A DNA stretch of 64,000 nucleotides, from contig NZ_CP108088.1 in NCBI RefSeq assembly GCF_036192275.1, positions 5,953,501 to 6,017,500 on the forward strand, written 5' to 3'. The stretch comes from Streptomyces sp. NBC_00250 (GTDB lineage Bacteria > Actinomycetota > Actinomycetes > Streptomycetales > Streptomycetaceae). The notes below the pieces were generated by a model, which saw nothing but the letters and a program-made list of their open reading frames with translations, had not been told where the DNA came from and did not search any database. A program made the position numbers and the translations under genes. How positions within the stretch are numbered: position 1 is the stretch's first letter; every line of letters starts with the position of its first letter. Of this stretch, positions 57,007 to 64,000 are shown one piece after another.

Positions 57007-58731
57007 ATGACACGCCTTCGAAGAACCGCCCTGCGCTGGGGAGTTCGGCTCACCGCCGTCCTGGCGCTGCTCGCCGGCACGGTGACCGTGGCCGCGGCCG
57101 ACACCGTGGACCCGGCCACCGCGCCGCCGGTGCGCACCATCACGTACAACGTCTGCGGCGCGCACGTCTGCCAGAGCGACCTCGACCCGGCGACCTGGAC
57201 GGCCCGACTCCGTGACCAGACGCTTGCCTGGGACACGGACGCCCTCATGCTCCAGGAGTTGTGCTTCGGGCAGTGGGCCGCCCTGCGCGACGCCCTCCCC
57301 GGCTACAGCGGCGTGTGGACCTCCACCACGACCGACCCCGACTGCGCCAAGTGGTCGCCCACCGACACCCGGTTCGGCCTCGGCGTCTTCGTCAAGGCCC
57401 CGGCCGTGGAGCGGTACGCGGCGAACCTGACCGTCCCGGCGAACACGGAGGCCCGCGCGGTGCTCTGCGCGCGCGGCCCGGTCGACGGCCGTACGACCCT
57501 GGCCTGCACCACCCACCTCGCCCAGTACATCAAGCCGGACAACGGCTCCGCGCAGGCGATCGCGAAGATCGACACCTGGGCCGCGGGAGTCCCGGTGATC
57601 CTGGGCACCGACCTCAACGCGGGCACGGAACCGGTCTACGACCCCGCCCTGGACCCGATACGGCGCGGCGGCCCCGGCACCGGACCGTTCGCCGAGGCCG
57701 ACGAGAACGACCGGGAATTCTTCACCGAGGAGTGCGTCACGAGCGGCGCCACCTCCTGCCGTTCCGGCGAGGCCACGGTGGCCAGCGGCAGGAAGTTCGA
57801 CCACGTCTTCCTCACCGCGGGCGACTTCCACACCGTACGGGCCGACGCGCTCGAACCCGAGTCGCCCGGCACCAAGCCGCTCTCCGACCACAAGCTGCTG
57901 CGCGCCGCCGCCCACCCCGAGACCCGCGCGGGCTCCGGCACCGGCGGCGACCTCACCGGCGACGGCCGACCGGACTTCCTGGCCGCCAAGGACGACGGCA
58001 ACCTGCGCCTCTACTCCGGCACCGGCGGCGGCGGTGTCGGCGTCCAGCGCCAGATCGGCACCGGCGGCTGGGCCACCGCGGTGATCAGCCACCGCGGCGA
58101 CTGGACCGGCGACGGCCGCGAGGACGTCGTCGCCCGGATCGGCGACGACCTGTGGGTCTACCCCAACACCGGCAGCGGCGAGCTCGGCACCCGGATCGCC
58201 ATGGGCGGCCGCCCCACCGGCTGGACGAACATCACCCCGTTCGCGGCCGGTGACGTGGACGGCGACGGCCTGCCCGACGTCCTCGTCCGCAGCGTGACCG
58301 GCCTGTGGCTGCACCGCGGCGGCCCCGCCGTCGACGGCCGGCCGACCTTCGCCGCCAAGGCCGCGCTGCAGATCGGCGACTCCGAGTGGGCCGGCTACGA
58401 CGTGCTCCTGCCCGGCGACGTGACCGGCGACGCCAAGGCCGACGTATGGGGCCGCGACCGGGCCACCGGCGAGCTCAAGCTGTACGCGAGCCGGGGCGGC
58501 CTGCACCTGGCCGACCCGGTGGACCTCACCGGCGGCCCGTGGACCGCGGCCGACCGCCGTCTCTCCGTCTCGGCCGGCGACGTGACCGGCGACGGCCTCC
58601 CGGACCTGTGGACCACCCGTACCTCCGGCACCGCCGAGAACCTGGAGTTCCTCCCGGGCACGCCCACCGGACTCGGCAGCCCGACGACCATCGGCACCGG
58701 CGGCTGGCAGTGGATGAAGGCCCTGGGCTGA
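57007..58731 (+). CDS. Secreted endonuclease/exonuclease/phosphatase-fold protein with FG-GAP repeats
   Basis: 574 residues from the ATG at 57007, 7 nt after TAGGGT (56994-56999). Signal peptide (LTAVLALLAGTVTVAAA) then an EEP domain: ITYNVCG, LMLQELCFGQW (catalytic Glu), TTHLAQ, VILGTDLNAG (Asp/Asn pair) and LSDHKLL (Asp-His). After about residue 300 come five calcium-type FG-GAP/VCBS units (DLTGDGRPD, DWTGDGRED, DVDGDGLPD, DVTGDAKAD, DVTGDGLPD) forming a beta-propeller. Predicted extracellular nuclease or phosphodiesterase. Followed by a strong hairpin. Confidence 0.88.
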   Translation: MTRLRRTALRWGVRLTAVLALLAGTVTVAAADTVDPATAPPVRTITYNVCGAHVCQSDLDPATWTARLRDQTLAWDTDALMLQELCFGQWAALRDALPGYSGVWTSTTTDPDCAKWSPTDTRFGLGVFVKAPAVERYAANLTVPANTEARAVLCARGPVDGRTTLACTTHLAQYIKPDNGSAQAIAKIDTWAAGVPVILGTDLNAGTEPVYDPALDPIRRGGPGTGPFAEADENDREFFTEECVTSGATSCRSGEATVASGRKFDHVFLTAGDFHTVRADALEPESPGTKPLSDHKLLRAAAHPETRAGSGTGGDLTGDGRPDFLAAKDDGNLRLYSGTGGGGVGVQRQIGTGGWATAVISHRGDWTGDGREDVVARIGDDLWVYPNTGSGELGTRIAMGGRPTGWTNITPFAAGDVDGDGLPDVLVRSVTGLWLHRGGPAVDGRPTFAAKAALQIGDSEWAGYDVLLPGDVTGDAKADVWGRDRATGELKLYASRGGLHLADPVDLTGGPWTAADRRLSVSAGDVTGDGLPDLWTTRTSGTAENLEFLPGTPTGLGSPTTIGTGGWQWMKALG

Positions 58732-58756
58732 TCCACCGGAACGCCGGTACGCCGAA

Positions 58757-58787
58757 GGGGCCCCGGACCGCGTCGGTCCGGGGCCCC
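58757..58787. terminator. Bidirectional hairpin between the EEP gene and pepN
   Basis: GGGGCCCCGGACCG / CGGTCCGGGGCCCC, perfect 14-bp stem with a CGT loop, between convergent genes. No T-run. Confidence 0.85.
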
Positions 58788-58799
58788 TCCGACAGGTGG

Positions 58800-61376
58800 C
58801 TACTTCGCCGCGGCCGCGTCCGCCGCCCGCGCCTTGAGCGCACGCTCGACGCCCGCGCGGCTCTCGGTCACCAGACGCCGCAGCGCCGGCGCCGGGTTGT
58901 GCTCGGCGATCCACGCGTCCGTCGCGTCCAGGGTCTCCTGCGAGACCTGGAGCGACGGGTAGAGACCGACCACGATCTGCTGGACGATCTCGTGGCTGCG
59001 GGTCTCCGAGATGCCCTTGATCGACGCGAAGTACTTCGCCGTGAACGGGGCGAGCAGCTCGCGCTGGTCGTACTGGACGAAGCCGCCGATGACGGCCTCC
59101 TGCACGGCGTTCGCCAGCTTGTCGTCCTCGACGACCGAGGCCCAGGCCTCCGCCTTCGCCGCCTCCGTCGGACGGGCCGCGCGCGCGGTGGCCGCGTGCC
59201 GCTCGCCCGCCGCCGTACGGTCGCGCTCCAGCTCGGCGGCGATCTCCGCCTCGTCGAAGCGGCCGGTGGCGGCGAGGCGCTGCACGAACGCCCAGCGCAG
59301 CTCGGTGTCGACGGCCAGACCCTCGATGACCTCGGAGCCGTCGAGCAGCCCCGCGAGCACGTCGAGCTCCGCGTCCGTACGGGCGGTCGCCGCGAAGGCA
59401 CGCGCCCACGCCAGCTGGTGGTCGCTGCCGCCGTCGGCGGCGCGCAGCTGCTCCTGGGAGAAGGTGCCCCAGCGCGCGAGCCCGGTGGCCCGCCACTCCG
59501 GCGCCGCGTACAGCTCGAGGGCGGCCCTGACCTGGCCCTGCAGCGACTGGACCACGCCGATGTCCGACTCCTTGGCGACACCAGAGAGCACGAGCTCCAG
59601 GTAGTCGCGGGTGGCCAGTTCGCCGTCGCGGGTCATGTCCCAGGCCGAGGCCCAGCACAGGGCGCGCGGCAGCGACTCGGCGAAGTCGCCGAGGTGCGCG
59701 GTGACGTTCTGCAGGGACACCTCGTCGAGGCGGACCTTGGCGTACGACAGGTCGTCGTCGTTGAGGAGGACGACCGCCGGGCGGGACTTGCCCACGAGCT
59801 GCGGTACGGCGGTCAGCTCGGCGGCCTCGATGTCGAGTTCGAGGCGCTCGGTGCGGACCAGCTTGCCGGCCGCGTCGAGGTCGTAGAAGCCGATCGCGAT
59901 CCGGTGCGGGCGCAGGACGGCCTCGCCCTTGGCGCCGGCGGGCAGCGCGGGGGCCTCCTGCTTGACGGCGAAGGCGGTGATGGCGCCGTTCTCGTCGGTC
60001 TCGATCTCCGGACGGAGGATGTTGATGCCGGCCGTCTCCAGCCATGCCTTCGACCAGGTCTTCAGGTCGCGGCCGGAGGTCTCCTCCAGGGCGCCGAGGA
60101 GGTCGGACAGGCGCGTGTTGCCGAAGGCGTGGGCCTGGAAGTAGGCCTGGACGCCCTTGAAGAACTCGTCCTGGCCGACGTAGGCCACGAGCTGCTTCAG
60201 GACGCTCGCGCCCTTGGCGTACGTGATCCCGTCGAAGTTGACGAGCACGTCCTCCAGGTCGTTGATCTCGGCCATGATCGGGTGCGTCGACGGCAGCTGG
60301 TCCTGGCGGTAGGCCCAGGTCTTCTCCGCGTTGGCGAAGGTCGTCCAGGCGTTGGGCCAGCGGGTGCCCGCCACCGAGGCCTGGCAGGCGACGGAGGTGT
60401 AGGTGGCGAACGACTCGTTCAGCCAGAGGTCGTTCCACCACTCCATGGTGACGAGGTCGCCGAACCACATGTGGGCGAGCTCGTGCAGGATGGTCTCGGC
60501 GCGCCGCTCGTACGCCGCGTCCGTCACCTTAGAGCGGAAGACGTACTGGTCGCGGATGGTGACCGCGCCCGCGTTCTCCATCGCGCCCGCGTTGAACTCC
60601 GGCACGAAGAGCTGGTCGTACTTCGCGAACGGGTAGTCGTACGCGAACTTCTCCTGGAACCAGTCGAAGCCCTGACGGGTCACGTCGAAGATGTGGTCCG
60701 CGTCGAGGAACTCGGCGAGCGACGGACGGCAGTAGATGCCCAGCGGGACGTTCTGCCCGTCCTTCTCGTACGAGGAGTGCACCGAGTAGTACGGGCCGAC
60801 GATCAGCGCGGTGATGTACGTGGAGATCCGCGGGGTCGGCTCGAAGACCCAGAGGTCGTCCTTGGGCGCCGGGGTCGGCGAGTTGGAGATGACCTTCCAG
60901 CCCGTCGGCGCCTTCACGGTGAACTGGAAGGTCGCCTTGAGGTCGGGCTGCTCGAACGAGGCGAAGACGCGACGCGCGTCCGGCACCTCGAACTGCGTGT
61001 ACAGATAGGCCTGGTCGTCGACCGGGTCGACGAAGCGGTGCAGGCCCTCACCGGTGTTGGTGTACGCGCAGTCGGCGACGACCTTCAGCTCGTTGCGGCC
61101 CGCGACCAGGTGGGCCAGCGCGATCCGCGAGTCGCGGAAGACGGCGGCGACGTCGAGCGCGTGGCCGTTCAGCACGACCTCGTGGACGGCGGGCGCGACG
61201 AGGTCGATGAAGGTCGAGGCACCGGCCTCGGCGGAATCGAAGCGGACGGTGGTGACGGACCGGTAGGTGCCGCCCTCCTGCGCACCGGAGAGGTCGAGTT
61301 CGACCTCGTACGCGTCCACGGTCAGCAGCTTCGCCCGCTGCTGCGCCTCTTCACGGGTCAGGTTTGTGCCAGGCAC
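58800..61376 (-). CDS. pepN: Aminopeptidase N (M1 metallopeptidase)
   Basis: 858 residues from a GTG with GAGGAG 8-9 nt upstream. The M1 motifs are intact: GAMENAGAVT (substrate amino-terminus binding) and the zinc site HELAHMWFGDLVTMEWW, with His298, Glu299, His302 and Glu321 (in LNESFATY). The long C-terminal ERAP-like helical domain follows (LFLSNDN-type not present; VVQSLQGQVRAALELYA and PFTAKYFASIKGISE are). Cytoplasmic; trims N-terminal residues from peptides. Between asd and this gene lies a 23-bp repeat array. Probably monocistronic. Confidence 0.93.
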   Translation of the reverse strand: MPGTNLTREEAQQRAKLLTVDAYEVELDLSGAQEGGTYRSVTTVRFDSAEAGASTFIDLVAPAVHEVVLNGHALDVAAVFRDSRIALAHLVAGRNELKVVADCAYTNTGEGLHRFVDPVDDQAYLYTQFEVPDARRVFASFEQPDLKATFQFTVKAPTGWKVISNSPTPAPKDDLWVFEPTPRISTYITALIVGPYYSVHSSYEKDGQNVPLGIYCRPSLAEFLDADHIFDVTRQGFDWFQEKFAYDYPFAKYDQLFVPEFNAGAMENAGAVTIRDQYVFRSKVTDAAYERRAETILHELAHMWFGDLVTMEWWNDLWLNESFATYTSVACQASVAGTRWPNAWTTFANAEKTWAYRQDQLPSTHPIMAEINDLEDVLVNFDGITYAKGASVLKQLVAYVGQDEFFKGVQAYFQAHAFGNTRLSDLLGALEETSGRDLKTWSKAWLETAGINILRPEIETDENGAITAFAVKQEAPALPAGAKGEAVLRPHRIAIGFYDLDAAGKLVRTERLELDIEAAELTAVPQLVGKSRPAVVLLNDDDLSYAKVRLDEVSLQNVTAHLGDFAESLPRALCWASAWDMTRDGELATRDYLELVLSGVAKESDIGVVQSLQGQVRAALELYAAPEWRATGLARWGTFSQEQLRAADGGSDHQLAWARAFAATARTDAELDVLAGLLDGSEVIEGLAVDTELRWAFVQRLAATGRFDEAEIAAELERDRTAAGERHAATARAARPTEAAKAEAWASVVEDDKLANAVQEAVIGGFVQYDQRELLAPFTAKYFASIKGISETRSHEIVQQIVVGLYPSLQVSQETLDATDAWIAEHNPAPALRRLVTESRAGVERALKARAADAAAAK

Positions 61377-61433
61377 CCGGTCAACTCCTCGGTTTTGTGA
61401 TGTTTGGCCCATCCTTCCACGGGGCGCGTCGGC

Positions 61434-61519
61434 AACGCACGAGACATTTCCCAGGGCGAACGCGAGACATTTCCCAGGACGAACGCCGGACGTTTTCCGG
61501 GGCGAACGCGAGAGGGCGG
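61434..61519. repeat. 23-bp imperfect tandem repeat array upstream of pepN
   Basis: Units of the form AACGCGAGACATTTCCCAGG+ACG at 61434-61458 (25 bp, 2-bp insertion), 61459-61481, 61482-61504 (diverged: CCGGACGTTTTCCGGGGCG) and a partial copy from 61505. It sits 58-143 bp upstream of the pepN start. Confidence 0.85.
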
Positions 61520-61544
61520 CCACCCGTCCCCGGATGGCCGCCCT
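61513..61544 (-). terminator. Hairpin terminator of asd
   Basis: AGGGCGGCCA / TGGCCGCCCT, 10-bp perfect stem with a 12-nt loop, 16 bp beyond the asd stop on the minus strand. Confidence 0.7.
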
Positions 61545-61560
61545 CGTACCGCTGGGGGCG

Positions 61561-63226
<1,666 letters not shown>

Positions 63227-63274
63227 GGCGGGAACCCTCCTCGATGAACTAACCCCTCAAGAGTACGTGAGCGG

Positions 63275-63320
63275 TTGACGCCCGTCGTGCCTAACCTCTA
63301 AAGTCGAATTAAGAGGTTAG
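63275..63320 (+). promoter_or_regulatory. Promoter and operator between CGNR and VOC genes
   Basis: TTGACG (63275-63280), 18-bp spacer and TAAAGT (63299-63304) form a plausible promoter for the VOC gene. CTAACCTCT (63291-63299) and AGAGGTTAG (63312-63320) are perfect inverted arms, 12 bp apart, overlapping the -10. A related half-site CTAACCCCT is at 63249-63257. Confidence 0.65.
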
Positions 63321-63357
63321 CTCGGAGGGGGCTGGCCGCACCGGGAACGGACCCGTC

Positions 63358-63813
63358 ATGACTGCGATCGGCACACTCAACACCCACCACGTCGGCCTCA
63401 ACGTCACCGACCTGGACCGCTCGCTCACCTTCTACGGAGAGGTCCTCGGCTTCGAGACCCTCGGCGAGGGCAAGGAGGGCGACAGCCGCTTCGCGTTCCT
63501 CGGCCGGGACGGCCGCCTGGTCCTCACCCTCTGGCAGCAGGCCGACGAGAACTACGCCCCCGGCCGCGCGGGCCTCCACCACCTGGCCTTCGAGGCCGAA
63601 TCCCTCGACCACGTCCGCGCCGCCGAGGCCGCGCTGCTCGCCCGCGGCGCGACCTTCGCGTACGAGGGCGTCGTGGCCCACCGCGAGGGCGCGGCCTCGG
63701 GCGGCATCTTCTTCCACGACCCCGACGGCACCCGCCTGGAAATCTCGGTCCCCAAGGGCGCGGAGGTGGCTGAAGCCCCCAGCGAAACCGCTCCCACCTG
63801 CGGCTTCTTCTAG
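63358..63813 (+). CDS. VOC-family (glyoxalase/bleomycin-resistance fold) protein
   Basis: 151 residues. Two beta-alpha-beta-beta-beta units: HHVGLNVTDLDRSLTFYGEV with LGFETLGEG, and LHHLAFEAESLDHVRAAEAA with FFHDPDGTRLEIS. Metal ligands expected from the fold are His11 area, Glu in the WQQ strand region, His in LHHLAF and Glu in LEIS. The family includes dioxygenases, lyases and resistance proteins; substrate not known. Co-oriented with a PPOX-family gene 11 bp downstream, likely one operon controlled by the CGNR protein. Confidence 0.9.
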   Translation: MTAIGTLNTHHVGLNVTDLDRSLTFYGEVLGFETLGEGKEGDSRFAFLGRDGRLVLTLWQQADENYAPGRAGLHHLAFEAESLDHVRAAEAALLARGATFAYEGVVAHREGAASGGIFFHDPDGTRLEISVPKGAEVAEAPSETAPTCGFF

Positions 63814-63824
63814 GAGGACCCACA

Positions 63825-64000
63825 ATGGGCACCCAAACCCCGCACCCCGTACCGGCCGCCTACCACCGAGGCTCCCGAGCAGTCCAGGCTCGCGTAGGCG
63901 TACAGGAGCTGGCAGAACACGTGGCCCGCTCCATCACCCCCGGCATCCGCCCCGTCGCCGCCGCCTTCCTGGAGGCCCAGCCGATGCTGATGATCGGCGC
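63825..64000 (+). CDS. Pyridoxamine 5'-phosphate oxidase-family protein, N-terminal part only
   Basis: ATG with GGAGGA upstream, open to the window end (58 codons). The start (MGTQTPHPVPAAYHRGSRAV) and VAAAFLEAQPMLMIG match actinobacterial PPOX-type flavin/F420-binding proteins from memory. The catalytic part lies outside the window, so the reaction is not known. Likely co-transcribed with the VOC gene. Confidence 0.7.
   Translation, partial: MGTQTPHPVPAAYHRGSRAVQARVGVQELAEHVARSITPGIRPVAAAFLEAQPMLMIG

Noticed and set aside
56617..60468. A 1283-codon minus frame over the EEP and pepN genes
   Set aside because: Crosses several well-supported genes on both strands, with no domain and repetitive Arg/Gly/Ala composition.

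Overview
The window looks like a piece of a Streptomyces chromosome. It has very high G+C with G/C-biased third codon positions, GTG/TTG starts, short-spaced operons with ATGA/GTGA overlaps, leaderless-type promoters, a class E sortase with an LAETG-anchored surface protein, sporulation dynamins beside ssbB, and a csnR-K-type chitosan operon. From memory (not checked here) the order pepN/asd ... malQ ... csn ... pknG ... ssbB resembles the S. coelicolor SCO2640-SCO2690 region. It reads as core-type chromosome. I see no insertion sequence, prophage, CRISPR array or rRNA.

Layout. 1-5.1 kb: a truncated winged-helix protein diverging from a DUF2079 membrane protein that carries a TTA (bldA) codon, then two secreted proteins (CYTH-like and phytase-like esterase). 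5.2-12.4 kb: class E sortase, tRNA-Arg(TCT) with a strong terminator, dynA-dynB, ssbB, then a Cys-Gln thioester, LAETG-motif surface protein that is a plausible sortase substrate. 12.7-16.6 kb: ettA, thioesterase, unknown and GNAT genes in one tight operon, and a convergent membrane protein. 16.6-24.4 kb: an ATPase plus two very large FtsX-type permeases, then a small membrane protein. 24.6-26.1 kb: truncated haemoglobin and a PCMT-like methyltransferase.

26.1-36.8 kb is the most interesting region: a same-strand series glnX-like, glnH-like, unknown helical protein, pknG-like kinase, PP2C phosphatase, VWA protein, FHA protein. It joins an extracellular amino-acid sensor pair (as in the mycobacterial GlnX-GlnH-PknG pathway) to a full phospho-Thr write/erase/read set. 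Kinase, phosphatase and FHA protein each carry two zinc ribbons split by low-complexity linkers.

37.1-43.9 kb: csnR-csnE-csnF-csnG-csnH-csnK for chitosan-oligosaccharide/glucosamine uptake, with a recognisable promoter and a perfect 15-bp operator. 44.1-52.1 kb: MscS-type channel, HNH nuclease, a large GH84-like enzyme with a Gln-Asp where Asp-Asp is expected, a small repeat ORF coupled to malQ, and a small membrane protein. 52.2-56.9 kb: MarR/EamA pair, a second EamA transporter, a LysR regulator and allantoicase; the second EamA gene and allantoicase share a 45-bp upstream element at the same distance from their starts. 57.0-64.0 kb: secreted nuclease/phosphatase-FG-GAP protein, pepN, asd, a CGNR regulator diverging from a VOC protein, and the start of a PPOX-family gene cut by the window end.
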